Origin: DASUPK01 sp963831605
Lineage (GTDB): Bacteria > Actinomycetota > Thermoleophilia > Solirubrobacterales > 70-9
Reading direction: 5' to 3'
Assembly: GCA_963831605.1 (NCBI GenBank)
Contig: CAWHQR010000005.1
Location: 1 to 64,000 of the forward strand
DNA: 64,000 nucleotides
Shown here one piece after another: positions 16,539 to 25,357 of this stretch. Both the position numbers and the translations under genes were made by a program. Each line of letters starts with the position of its first letter. The stretch's first letter is position 1. The notes under the pieces were generated by a model. The model was not told where the DNA came from and searched no databases. It worked only from the letters and a program-made list of their open reading frames with translations.

Positions 16539-17369
16539 ATGAGCGACCGAGATGGCTTTGCACCTGGCGTCCCCTGCCTGGTCACGGGAGTGTTCCCCGA
16601 CCCGCGGGCAGCCGCGGACCTCTATTCGGACCTGTTCGACTGGGAGACGGAAGATCTGATGCCGGATGACCATCCGGGCAGCTACGTCCTCGGCCGCGTC
16701 CGCGGCCGCGACGCGGCCGCGATCGTTTCCCAGCACGGAGCCCCGGCGCCGCCCGAGCCGGTTTGGACCACGCTGATCTGGGTCGAGAGCGCGGACGAGG
16801 CGGCCGCCAAGGCAGCGGAGGCCGGTGGACAGGTCGTCGGCGAGCCCTTCGACTCACCGGGCGGTGGCCGGCAGGCCGTGCTCGCCGACCCGGCCGGAGC
16901 GGTGTTCTCGGTCTGGGAACCGCGCGAGCGTCGCGGTGCACAGGTGGTCAACGAGCCGGGTGCCTGGGCGATGAGCATGCTGAGCACCGACGACCCGGAC
17001 GGCGCGAGGCGGTTCTACTCGGACCTCTTCGGCTGGGATACCCGCAGCTTCGACATGGGTGGAGGCGAGATCACGATGTTCACGGTGCCGGACTACGTCG
17101 GCGGCGAGCCGCAGCAGCCGGTTCCCCGCGACGTCGTCGCTGTGATGGCGCCGCCGAGCGGCGACGACGCGGGCCCTCCCAGGTGGACGGTCGACTTCTG
17201 GGTCGCGGACATCGATGCCGCCGTGTCCAAGGTCTCCGACGCGGGCGGCGAGGCCCTCGTTCCGCCCTATGAGCTCATGGGCGGTGTGATGCGGCAGGCC
17301 GTCGTCCGCGACCCGCAGGGCGCGGTGCTCACCCTCACCCAGCCGCCAGGCGCCGCGCCTGACGCCTAG
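16539..17369 (+). CDS. Two-domain VOC (glyoxalase/bleomycin-resistance fold) protein
   Basis: The 276-residue protein holds two VOC modules (about residues 8-130 and 142-272), each starting with a FYSDLFGWDT- or DLYSDLFDWET-type element and ending with DPAGAVFSVWEP or DPQGAVLTLTQP, the usual metal-binding Glu region. It resembles mycobacterial CFP30B-like proteins. The reaction is unknown; the family includes lyases, dioxygenases and antibiotic-binding proteins. The start is secure: AGGAGG lies 7 bases before the ATG, one of the few strong Shine-Dalgarno sites in the window. It is divergent from the HxlR-SCP2 regulator. Confidence 0.85.
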   Translation: MSDRDGFAPGVPCLVTGVFPDPRAAADLYSDLFDWETEDLMPDDHPGSYVLGRVRGRDAAAIVSQHGAPAPPEPVWTTLIWVESADEAAAKAAEAGGQVVGEPFDSPGGGRQAVLADPAGAVFSVWEPRERRGAQVVNEPGAWAMSMLSTDDPDGARRFYSDLFGWDTRSFDMGGGEITMFTVPDYVGGEPQQPVPRDVVAVMAPPSGDDAGPPRWTVDFWVADIDAAVSKVSDAGGEALVPPYELMGGVMRQAVVRDPQGAVLTLTQPPGAAPDA

Positions 17370-17797
17370 AAGGCGCTGCTGGTCCCAGCCGCCCGCAGCG
17401 CCAGCAGGAAGATCACCAGGCAGGCCGTCGCCATGATCCCCGTGTCGCGCCGGACGATCGCAAGCGCAATCTGGGTCTGGCGCTCCTCGGAGAGGGAGCG
17501 GAGGTCCAGGTCCCCGACCTCGTACTGGGCGGACCCCGCGCGAACCACCTCGGCGAGCAGGGAGATGACGAGCGGCAGAACGCCGTAGAGGATGTGCAGC
17601 TGCTCGGCGTGGTGGCCCGAGAAGACGAGGAGGAGACCGAGCAGGGCCTGGAGGATCACCGACGCCTGGGCGACTCGGAGCGCGTACCAGAAGCCGGTCG
17701 TCGGACGATCCTGGAGCCAGGCGATCCCTCCCCACACCCCCGCCACCAGATTGGCGGCGATCAGCAGGACGCCGACTACGAGATGGACTTCCGCCAC
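17366..17797 (-). CDS. Small membrane protein of unknown function
   Basis: The protein (143 residues) has four predicted membrane helices: LVVGVLLIAANLVAGVWGGI, the ASVILQALLGLLLVF region, LHILYGVLPLVISLLAEVV and TGIMATACLVIFLLALRAAG. A His-rich turn (GHHAEQLH) precedes the third helix and could bind metal or haem. A charged cytoplasmic loop (GDLDLRSLSEERQ) precedes the last helix. I do not recognise the family. Its stop overlaps the end of the VOC gene by 4 bases, and it is divergent from nuoA. TAAGCT ends 9 bases before its GTG start. Confidence 0.7.
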   Translation of the reverse strand: MAEVHLVVGVLLIAANLVAGVWGGIAWLQDRPTTGFWYALRVAQASVILQALLGLLLVFSGHHAEQLHILYGVLPLVISLLAEVVRAGSAQYEVGDLDLRSLSEERQTQIALAIVRRDTGIMATACLVIFLLALRAAGTSSAF

Positions 17798-17879
17798 GGG
17801 CGCGGGAGCTTAGAGAGGGGATCCGGCGAAAGCCGTCACAAAGGGTCGGAATTCGGCTTGCTGATGCGGAAAAGCACTA

Positions 17880-17896
17880 TGTAACACCTTGCTACA
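17880..17896. promoter_or_regulatory. Imperfect palindrome upstream of nuoA
   Basis: TGTAACA-CCT-TGCTACA: the two half-sites differ at one position (TGTAACA and TGTAGCA on opposite strands). It overlaps the expected -35 region of the nuoA promoter. It does not match the Rex consensus closely; the binding protein is unknown. Confidence 0.4.
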
Positions 17897-17914
17897 AAGT
17901 CCTTGTCGCGGTGG

Positions 17915-17920
17915 TATAAG
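17915..17920 (+). promoter_or_regulatory. Candidate -10 element of the nuo operon
   Basis: TATAAG ends 12 bases before GTG 17933. It lies inside the frame that would be used if translation began at TTG 17903, which favours the GTG start. Confidence 0.45.
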
Positions 17921-17932
17921 ACCGAACGAATC

Positions 17933-18292
17933 GTGCTCCAGAGCTACCTCCCCGTTCTCGTGTTTGCCGGCCTAGGGGTCATCGTGGGGAGCGCCTTCGC
18001 ACTGTTGAACTCGATCACCGGGCCGAAGCGCCCGAATCCGATCAAGGGGCAGCCGTATGAGTGCGGGCTCCCCTCCCACATCACCCGGACCTTCCGCTTC
18101 GGCGTGAGCTTCTACATGATCGCGATGCTGTTCATCCTGTTCGACATCGAGGTCGTCTTCCTCTACCCGGTCGGCGTCCTCGTCCACGCCACCAAGAGCG
18201 TCTTCGTGCTGGGAGAGATCCTCGTCTTCGTCGCGCTGTTGCTCGTCGCCCTGGTCTTCGTCTGGCGTCGGGGAGCGCTCGATTGGAAGTAG
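17933..18292 (+). CDS. nuoA: NADH-quinone oxidoreductase subunit A
   Basis: This 119-residue protein is a membrane-arm subunit of complex I, which couples NADH oxidation and quinone reduction (menaquinone in most actinobacteria) to proton export. It has three membrane helices and the conserved loop KGQPYECGLPS with the exposed Cys, followed by FRFGVSFYMIAMLFILFDIE. The GTG start gives the usual family length; the frame is open to TTG 17903, but a likely -10 hexamer overlaps that extension. nuoB overlaps its end by 10 bases. It opens a 14-gene operon. Confidence 0.95.
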   Translation: MLQSYLPVLVFAGLGVIVGSAFALLNSITGPKRPNPIKGQPYECGLPSHITRTFRFGVSFYMIAMLFILFDIEVVFLYPVGVLVHATKSVFVLGEILVFVALLLVALVFVWRRGALDWK

Positions 18293-18939
18293 AGCGCGAG
18301 AGCCTCAGATCACGGCAGCTGAAGGCCCGCGACCTGTTGCGCGGGGACCTCGAGGGAAGGGACCTCGAGGAGTACGTCGAGGAACGGCTGCTCACGACGA
18401 CGCTGGAGAACGCGCTCAACTGGGGGCGGGCCAACGCCATCTTCCCTCTGACCTTCGGCCTCGCCTGCTGCGCAATCGAGCAGATCTCGCTGGTCACCTC
18501 TCGCTACGACATCGCCCGCTTCGGGGCCGAGGCTTTCAGAGCCACTCCCCGGCAGGCGGATCTGTTGATCCTCTCGGGCCGCGTCTCGATCAAGATGGCG
18601 CCGGTCGTCCGTCGCGTCTACGACCAGATGCTCGAGCCCAAATGGGTGATGGCGATGGGAGCGTGCTCGTCGTCCGGGGGCATGTTCGCCAACTACGCGG
18701 TGGTCCAGGGCGCCGACAAGTTCATGCCGGTCGACATCCACGTCCCCGGCTGCCCACCGCGGCCGGAGGCCGTACTGCACGGCTTGAACAAGCTGCAGCG
18801 GCTGGTCCGGGGGCGCCCGGATCTGGGATGGCGCCAGCGCTACAACGCGGTCGGCACGGAGGAGTGGGCCCGATTCGAGACCGGCGAGCCGACGCCCGAG
18901 GCACTCGAGCAGGCCGCCAAGGCGGTCAAGGATGCCTGA
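18283..18939 (+). CDS. nuoB: NADH-quinone oxidoreductase subunit B
   Basis: NuoB carries the terminal 4Fe-4S cluster N2, which passes electrons to quinone. The ligand Cys residues are visible: the adjacent pair in FGLACCAIEQ, one in GACSSSGGMF and one in VPGCPPRPE. The protein is 218 residues. The N-terminal extension of about 35 residues (ending RDLEEYVEERLLTTTLE) is charged. The TTG start at 18283 lies inside the end of nuoA; no ATG or GTG fits the conserved length better. Peripheral-arm subunit on the cytoplasmic side. Confidence 0.95.
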   Translation: MEVERESLRSRQLKARDLLRGDLEGRDLEEYVEERLLTTTLENALNWGRANAIFPLTFGLACCAIEQISLVTSRYDIARFGAEAFRATPRQADLLILSGRVSIKMAPVVRRVYDQMLEPKWVMAMGACSSSGGMFANYAVVQGADKFMPVDIHVPGCPPRPEAVLHGLNKLQRLVRGRPDLGWRQRYNAVGTEEWARFETGEPTPEALEQAAKAVKDA

Positions 18940-19492
18940 CGCTCCCGGGCTGGAGCTGATCGCCCAGGGAATCGACAAGGGGCGGGCGGGAACGGTCATC
19001 GAGACCTCGGTCGAGCACGACCGCGCGACGCTCGTGATCAACCCGGACAGCGTCCTGCACGCCCTCACCTGGCTGCGCGACACCCCCGAGCAGGGCTACC
19101 GCTTCCTCTCCAGCGTCCACGCCGCCGACTACCTGCCCGCCACCCCTCGCTTCGCGGTCCACTACGAGCTGCTCTGCCGCGACCGGATGGAGCGTGTGCA
19201 CGTCAAGGCGCTGCTCGCCGACCCGGCCGCCGGCGACACCTCCAACGGAGCACTGGGGACCGAGAAGCTCCCGGAACTGGACTCCTGCGTCGAGCTCTTC
19301 CCAACCGCCGACTTTCAGGAACGGGAGGCCTACGACTTCTTCGGAATCGTGTTCCGCGGGCACCCAGATCTGCGCCGCATCGCGATGCCCGAGGACTATG
19401 TGGGCTGGCCGCAGCGTCGTGACTTCCCGATCGGCGGGGAGCCGGTGCTCTACACGTACAACGAGATCGAAGCTCCGCGCTGGTTCGAGTGA
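18932..19492 (+). CDS. nuoC: NADH-quinone oxidoreductase subunit C
   Basis: The 186-residue subunit belongs to the 30-kDa family. The conserved end block is present: DFQEREAYDFFGIVFRGHPD followed by EDYVGWPQRRDFP. It packs against NuoD near the quinone site. nuoC and nuoD are separate here, unlike the fused NuoCD of enterobacteria. Overlaps nuoB by 8 bases and nuoD by 1. Confidence 0.95.
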   Translation: MPDAPGLELIAQGIDKGRAGTVIETSVEHDRATLVINPDSVLHALTWLRDTPEQGYRFLSSVHAADYLPATPRFAVHYELLCRDRMERVHVKALLADPAAGDTSNGALGTEKLPELDSCVELFPTADFQEREAYDFFGIVFRGHPDLRRIAMPEDYVGWPQRRDFPIGGEPVLYTYNEIEAPRWFE

Positions 19493-20799
19493 TGGCCGAC
19501 GAGATCCTCAGAGACGAAGCGGACATCACTGAGCGGGGTGTCGAGCGGTTCACCGAAGACCCGTCGGCCGCCCTCATGGATGAGAGCGCCGAGCGCGCCG
19601 AGCGGGAGCTCGAAGGGCCGGGGCTCGAGCCGGAGCAGGAGATCCTCACGATCAACATGGGACCCCACCACCCGGCCACTCACGGCGTGCTGCGCGTGAT
19701 CGTCACCCTCCAGGGCGAGCGCGTCATCGACCTGAAGCCGGTGATGGGCTATCTGCACACCGGGATCGAGAAGTCCTGCGAGGAAAAGAGCTACTGGAAG
19801 GTCATCCCGTTCGTCGAGCGGATGGACTACCTCTCGTACTTCTTCCAGATGGAGGCCTTCTGCGGCTGCGTGGAGCGCCTGGTGGAGCTGGAGATACCAA
19901 GGCGGGCTCAGTACCTGCGCGTGCTCCACATGGAGCTCTGCCGGATCATGTCCCACCTGGTCTGGTTGGGCACGACCGCCCTCGACATCGGCGCGATCTC
20001 GATGCTCTGGTACTGCTTCCGCGAGCGGGACAGGATCCTCGACCTGTTCGAGATGTCGGCGGGACAGCGGATGCACACCCGCTATTTCCAGGTCGGCGGC
20101 GTTTTCGAGGACATCCCGGTCGGCTTCGAGCAGAAGGTGCGGGAATTCTGCGCCGTGATGCCCACCCGGATCGACCAGTACGAGGCTCTGCTCGACCGCA
20201 ATGAGATCTTCCTCCACCGAACCCGCGACGTCGGGATCGTCTCTCGGGAGCGAATGCTCGAGCTCGGCGTCACCGGCCCGCTGCTGCGGGCCGCGGGCGA
20301 GCCCTGGGATCTGCGGAAGGTCGATCCCTACCTGGCGTATGAGGACTTCGACTTCCAGATCCCCGTCGGCACGGTCGGGGATGGCTACGACCGCTACCGG
20401 GTCCGCGTGCAGGAGATGCGGGAGTCAGTGCGGATCATCGAGCAGTGCCTGGACGGCCTGCCCGAGGGCCCGTGGATAGCCGACGATCGCAAGTACGTCC
20501 TGCCGCCCAGGAATGAGCTCTCCACCTCGATGGAGGCGCTCATCCACCATTTCAAGCTCGTCACCGAGGGCTACCGCGTGGCGCCGGGCGAGCTCTACTA
20601 CTCGATCGAGTCGCCGCGGGGTGAGCTCGGCTGCTTTGTCCTCGCCGACGGTTCATCGAAGCCCGCGCGCGTCCATTTCCGCGACCCATCCTTCGTCAAC
20701 ATGCAGTCCCTCCGGGACATGTCGGTCGGCGGGCTGATCGCAGACCTGATCCAGAACCTCGGGATGCTCGACCCGATCATCGGAGGGGTCGACCGGTGA
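19492..20799 (+). CDS. nuoD: NADH-quinone oxidoreductase subunit D
   Basis: The 49-kDa subunit (435 residues) forms much of the quinone-binding pocket with NuoB. It shows GPHHPATHGVLR with the quinone-contacting His, then MGYLHTGIEK, and the C-terminal IESPRGELGCFVLADGS and FRDPSFVNMQSL blocks. An acidic N-terminal extension of about 50 residues precedes the conserved core. ATG 19492 overlaps the nuoC stop as TGATG; GTG 19489 is an in-frame alternative. Confidence 0.95.
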   Translation: MADEILRDEADITERGVERFTEDPSAALMDESAERAERELEGPGLEPEQEILTINMGPHHPATHGVLRVIVTLQGERVIDLKPVMGYLHTGIEKSCEEKSYWKVIPFVERMDYLSYFFQMEAFCGCVERLVELEIPRRAQYLRVLHMELCRIMSHLVWLGTTALDIGAISMLWYCFRERDRILDLFEMSAGQRMHTRYFQVGGVFEDIPVGFEQKVREFCAVMPTRIDQYEALLDRNEIFLHRTRDVGIVSRERMLELGVTGPLLRAAGEPWDLRKVDPYLAYEDFDFQIPVGTVGDGYDRYRVRVQEMRESVRIIEQCLDGLPEGPWIADDRKYVLPPRNELSTSMEALIHHFKLVTEGYRVAPGELYYSIESPRGELGCFVLADGSSKPARVHFRDPSFVNMQSLRDMSVGGLIADLIQNLGMLDPIIGGVDR

Positions 20800-21602
20800 G
20801 CCCGCTCATCCCCAAGGGCGAGCGGCCCTGGACCACGGACCCCGGGCACATCCACGACGTGCCCGAGCCACCGCCGATGCCCGATGAGCAGGAGCAGGTC
20901 GGCGTCGACATCCCGAGCGAGGTGATCGAGGTCATCCAGGCCAGTCAGGAGGAGCGCGAGCCGCTTGGCGAGCCTGCCCCGGTGCCAGAGCCCTCCGAGG
21001 TCGAAGTGCCGCGAGCCCTCGCGCAGGAGATCCGGCGGGCGATGAAGCGCTACCCGGAGAGCCGGTCTGCTTCGATTCCGGCGCTCTGGGCCGTTCAGCG
21101 GCGCTACGGCTGGTGCAGCCCGGAGGGCATCGAGCAGGCGGCCGCCGTCATGGGAGTGACCCCTGGCTACCTCGAGTCCGTCGCCAGCTTCTACGACCTC
21201 TTCCGCCTCGAGCCCGAGGGCGAGCACCAGGTGCTGGTCTGCACCAACATCAGCTGCTGGCTGCGCGGCGCTGACCGCCTGCTCGAGGCGTTCGGGGAGG
21301 CCGCCGGCGTCGATGGCCAGGGCAGCTCCGAGGACGGCAAGGTCTTCGTCCGAAGCTTCGAGTGCATGGGCGCCTGCGACCTCGCGCCGATGGCCTCGAT
21401 CGACGAGCGCTACTACGGGCCACTCACCGAGGAGGACGCCGGGACGGCCGTCGAGCAGCTGCGAAAGAACAGCAAGAGCATCCTGCCCGAAAAGCGGCTC
21501 CAGGATCGCCCGAGCGCCGGCGACGCGAAGCCTCCGGCCGACCCGCGGCTTTCACGCCACTCCGTCAACAAGGCACCGCCGAAGCCGAGGGAGAAGTCCT
21601 GA
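20796..21602 (+). CDS. nuoE: NADH-quinone oxidoreductase subunit E with N- and C-terminal extensions
   Basis: NuoE holds the 2Fe-2S cluster N1a of the NADH dehydrogenase module. The thioredoxin-like core (about residues 70-225) has the ligand pairs CTNISC and CMGAC and the LESVASFYDLFRLEP helix. At 268 residues it is much longer than the usual 160-170: a Pro/Glu-rich N-terminal tail of about 70 residues and a Pro/Lys-rich C-terminal tail of about 40 flank the core. Both look disordered. The GTG start overlaps the nuoD stop (GTGA), and the stop overlaps nuoF. Confidence 0.93.
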   Translation: MSPLIPKGERPWTTDPGHIHDVPEPPPMPDEQEQVGVDIPSEVIEVIQASQEEREPLGEPAPVPEPSEVEVPRALAQEIRRAMKRYPESRSASIPALWAVQRRYGWCSPEGIEQAAAVMGVTPGYLESVASFYDLFRLEPEGEHQVLVCTNISCWLRGADRLLEAFGEAAGVDGQGSSEDGKVFVRSFECMGACDLAPMASIDERYYGPLTEEDAGTAVEQLRKNSKSILPEKRLQDRPSAGDAKPPADPRLSRHSVNKAPPKPREKS

Positions 21603-22894
21603 TGCCACCACTGAATGCCTTCGAGACGCGAATGCTGTTCCGGAACATCGACGAGCCGGACCTGAGCTCAATCAAGACATACGAGAGGTTTGGCGGCTAC
21701 CAGTCGGCCCGCAAGGCCTACAAGGAGATGACCCCCGAGGAGGTCCTCAAGGAGCTGGAGGACTCGGGTCTGCGCGGCCGCGGCGGCGCAGGCTTCTCGA
21801 TGGGCAAGAAGGCCTCATTCCTGCCGCGCGGCGACATGGACAAGTACCTCTGCTGCAACGCCGACGAGTCCGAGCCCGGCGCCTTCAAGGACCGCGAGCT
21901 CATGCAGAAGAACCCTCACCAGCTGATCGAGGGGCTGATCATCGCCGCCCGCGCCGCCGGCGCGAACCGCTGCTTCATCTACATCCGCGGCGAATACGAC
22001 CTGCAGGGGGACATCCTGGAAAAGGCGGTCGAGGAGGCATACGAAGCCGGTTTCCTCGGCGACGACGTGCTCGGCACGGGCGAGCAGGTCGAGCTCGTCG
22101 TCCATCGCGGCGCGGGCGCGTACATCTGCGGCGAGGAAACGGCGCTGCTCGACTCGCTCGAGGGCAAGCGCGGGAACCCGCGGCTCAAGCCCCCCTTCCC
22201 CGCCGTCCAGGGCCTCTACGACGGCCCGACGCTGATCAACAACGTGGAGACCCTGTCCAACGCGCCGCACATCATCGCCTCGGGGGCCGACTGGTTCAAG
22301 AGCTTCGGCACGGAGCAGAGCCCCGGCACCAAGGTGGTCTCCGTCTCCGGCGACGTGCAGCGGCCCGGCAACTATGAGATCGAGCTCGGCATCGAGACCA
22401 AGCGGCTGATCAACGGGCTCGCCGGCGGGCCGCTGCCCGGCAGGAAGATCAAGGGCATCTTCCCGGGCGGCTCCTCTTCGCCCGTGCTGCTCCCCGAGGA
22501 GGCCTTGGACGTTCCCTACAGCTTCGAGGCCATGCAGGCCGCCGGGTCGATGCTCGGCTCCGGCTCGATCATCGTCTTCGACGACACCACCAGCGTGGTC
22601 GAGCTGGCTCTGCGGACCGCGCGCTTCTACCACCACGAGTCCTGCGGGAAGTGCACTCCCTGCCGCGAGGGAACGAACTGGACCGTGAAGATGCTCGAGC
22701 GGATGATCCGCGGCGAGGCGACCCCGATCGACCTGGAGACCGTCGCCTCGGTCCAGGACAACATCATCGGCAACTGCCTCTGCGTGCTCGGCGACTCGAT
22801 GGCGATGCCCGTCGGCGCGATGGTCAAGAAGTTCCGCGACGAGTTCATCGAGGCGATTCAGCACGGCGTGCCGGAGGAGGCGCTGGCCGCATGA
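21602..22894 (+). CDS. nuoF: NADH-quinone oxidoreductase subunit F
   Basis: NuoF (430 residues) binds NADH and FMN and the 4Fe-4S cluster N3. Visible motifs are GLRGRGGAGFSMGKK (NADH/FMN glycine loop), CCNADESEPGAFKDRELM, GAGAYICGEETALLDSLEG, and the cluster ligands ESCGKCTPCREG plus the later Cys in NCLCVLGDS. The ATG overlaps the nuoE stop (TGATG) and the stop overlaps the nuoG ATG (ATGA), so translation is coupled. The gene is intact. Confidence 0.96.
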   Translation: MPPLNAFETRMLFRNIDEPDLSSIKTYERFGGYQSARKAYKEMTPEEVLKELEDSGLRGRGGAGFSMGKKASFLPRGDMDKYLCCNADESEPGAFKDRELMQKNPHQLIEGLIIAARAAGANRCFIYIRGEYDLQGDILEKAVEEAYEAGFLGDDVLGTGEQVELVVHRGAGAYICGEETALLDSLEGKRGNPRLKPPFPAVQGLYDGPTLINNVETLSNAPHIIASGADWFKSFGTEQSPGTKVVSVSGDVQRPGNYEIELGIETKRLINGLAGGPLPGRKIKGIFPGGSSSPVLLPEEALDVPYSFEAMQAAGSMLGSGSIIVFDDTTSVVELALRTARFYHHESCGKCTPCREGTNWTVKMLERMIRGEATPIDLETVASVQDNIIGNCLCVLGDSMAMPVGAMVKKFRDEFIEAIQHGVPEEALAA

Positions 22895-25357
22895 CCCGCC
22901 AGATCCGCAACGCCGTGACCCTCGTCGTCGACGGCCGCGAGGTGACGGCTCCCGAGGGCACGATGCTCCATGACGCCGCCAAGATGGGCGACATCGAGAT
23001 CCCCGTCTTCTGTTACGAGCCGAAGCTCGGGGAGCCCGTTGGGGCCTGTCGGATGTGCCTCGTGGAGATCGAGGGGATGCCGAAGCTGCAGACCTCCTGC
23101 TCGACCCCGATCCGCGACGGCATGGTCGTCTACACGCAGACCGACCGGGTCAAGGAGGCGCAGAACGCAGTCGTCGAGTTCCTGCTCGTCAACCACCCGC
23201 TCGACTGCCCGGTCTGCGACAAGGGCGGCGAGTGCCCGCTCCAGGACATCGCGATGGGCTGGGGCCCGGGCAAGAGCCGCTTCACCGACCCGAAGCGTCA
23301 CTTCGAGAAGCCGCTCGAGCTCTCGCCGCTGGTGGCGATCGACCGCGAGCGCTGCATCCTCTGTTACCGCTGCGTCCGCTTCAGCCAGGAGATCGCCGAG
23401 GACGAGCAGCTGCAGCTGCTCGAGCGGGGCGACAAGACCTTCGTCGGCACCTTCGACGAGCGGCCGTACATCGCGCCCTTCCACGGCAACATCACGGAGC
23501 TCTGCCCGGTCGGCGCGCTGACCTCCTACACCTATCGCTTCCGCGCGCGGCCCTGGGACATCGAGGATGCGGGCTCGATCTGCACGCTCTGCCCGAGCCA
23601 GTGCAACGTCAAGTTCACCATCCGCGACGAGGGGGTCCTGCGCGTGCTCGCCCGCGACAACGCCGAGGTGGACGACGGCTGGCTCTGCGACAAGGGCCGC
23701 TTCGCCTTCCAGATGTTCAACTCCGAGGAACGGATCACCCGGCCGATGGTCCGCGCCGGCGACGGCAGCCTCAGCCCGATCTCCTGGGACGAGGCGGTCA
23801 CCAAGGTCGCTGAGGCGATCCGCGGCGCCGGCGAGAAGGCCGCCGCGATCGTCGGCGGCAGCACCTCCAACGAGGAGGGCTGGCTCGTCCAGAGGATCCT
23901 CCGCAGCGCCGGGTCGTCGAACATCGACTGCTCCGCCAGCCCGGTCGACGCCGGCCTCCTCGGCGAGCTCTCGCGGCCCGAGCTCGGCTCCAAGATCTCG
24001 GACCTCGACCACGCCGACGCGATCCTGGTGATCGGCACTGATCCCCTGCACGAGATGCCGATCCTCGACCTGCGCATCCGCAAGGCCGTGCGGCGGGCCA
24101 ACGCCAAGCTGATGGTGGCCTCCGAGCGCCCGACCGCACTGGACGGCGGAGCGGCCGAGGCGATCCGCTACCTGCCCGGTGACGCGGCCTCCTTCATCAG
24201 CGCGCTCGCCGGAGCGCTCGGCGCCCGAGGGCTACGACGCCACGGGTCCCTTCAAGAACGAGGCCGCCGCCGTCGCCGAGATCCTGCGTGACGCTCCGGA
24301 CCAGGCGATCATCTGGGGCGAACGCCTCTGGCGGAACCCAGGCGCCGTCGAGGCCCTCCACGCGTGCGCCCGCGCGCTCGAGATGCACCAGCGGATCGGC
24401 CCGGGCCTCCTGGAGGTGCCCGAGGAATCGAACGGCCGCGGCCTGCGCGAGGTCGGCTGCCTTCCCGGCGCCAAGCCGGGCCTGGAGGCCACCGAGGCCG
24501 GACGCGGCAGCGCCGCCATCAAGGACGGCCTCGCGGCCCACGAGCTCGGCGCCACCCTGCTGGTCAACGTGGACCCGGTTCGCACCCAGCCCGACTCCGA
24601 CGGCTGGCGCCAGGCGCTCGCCGGCAACTTCGTGGTCGCCATCGCCGGCTTCGAGGACGAGTCGACCAGGCTCGCCAACCTGGTCATCCCCGCCGAGACC
24701 TTCGCCGAGAAGGAGGGCACCGTCACCCACCCGGACGGCCGCCTCCAGCGCCTGCGCCGCAACGTCCCCCTTCCCGAGGGCATGATCTCGGGCTGGCGCT
24801 TCCTGGCCGCCGTCGCTGCGGAGCTCGGCAGCGACCTGACGCCGGAGTCTCCCGCCGAGGTCTTCGACGCGCTCTCGAACGAGGTCCCTTTCTACGACTC
24901 GATCACCTACGAGGAGATCGGCGGCACGGGGCTGCGCTGGGGCGACAGGGATCCAGGGCAGTCTTGGACGCCCGACGCGCCGCCGGCGGGGGCCTCCTCG
25001 GGCCGGCATACGCCGGGAGTTCCCTCGGATGCCCCCACCGACGACACGTCGGGTGGCTCGTGCTCGGGACCTATCGGGACCTGTGGGCCACCGACGTCAC
25101 CAAGCGCAATCCGGCGCTTCGCTTCTTGATGCCAAGCAGAAGTTGGAGCTCGCTGCCAAGGATGCGGAAGTCCCTGGACCTGGCGCAACGGCGACGCGGT
25201 TACGGTTGCCGTCAACGGCCACAGCGTCCAGGCGACCGTTGCGATTCGCGAGCGGATGCAGCAGGGGGCCGCGTTCCTGATCGAGGGCACCGATGACGCC
25301 AACGGCAACGTGCTCACCAACGGCGTTCCCCAGCGCATCACGGTGAGCAAGCGATGA
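22891..25357 (+). CDS. nuoG: NADH-quinone oxidoreductase subunit G, interrupted by frameshifts
   Basis: NuoG carries the iron-sulfur chain after NuoF and a molybdopterin oxidoreductase-like body. The first frame shows the 2Fe-2S ligands (VFCYEP, GACRMC, TSC), HPLDCPVCDKGGECPLQD, CILCYRC, and an N7-type set CTLCPSQC plus WLCDKG. The frame ends falsely at 24291. Conserved sequence moves to the next frame near 24222 (PEGYDATGPFKNEAA) and shifts again two or three times between about 25000 and 25190. It finishes with NGDAVTVAVNGHSVQATVAI and a TGA at 25355-25357 that overlaps the nuoH ATG. The repaired length is about 820 residues. All other peripheral-arm genes are intact, so I read these as assembly indels. 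Confidence 0.88.

Noticed and set aside
17880..17896. Rex (NADH/NAD+ sensor) operator upstream of nuoA
   Set aside because: The half-sites TGTAACA and TGTAGCA do not fit the TGTGAAC-type Rex half-site; kept only as an unassigned palindrome.
17903..17932. TTG 17903 as nuoA start
   Set aside because: It would add ten residues before the conserved start and overlaps the likely -10 hexamer TATAAG.
24179..25357. Programmed frameshifting in nuoG
   Set aside because: Several shifts in different places without a slippery site or hairpin fit sequence error better, and NuoG is not known to use recoding.
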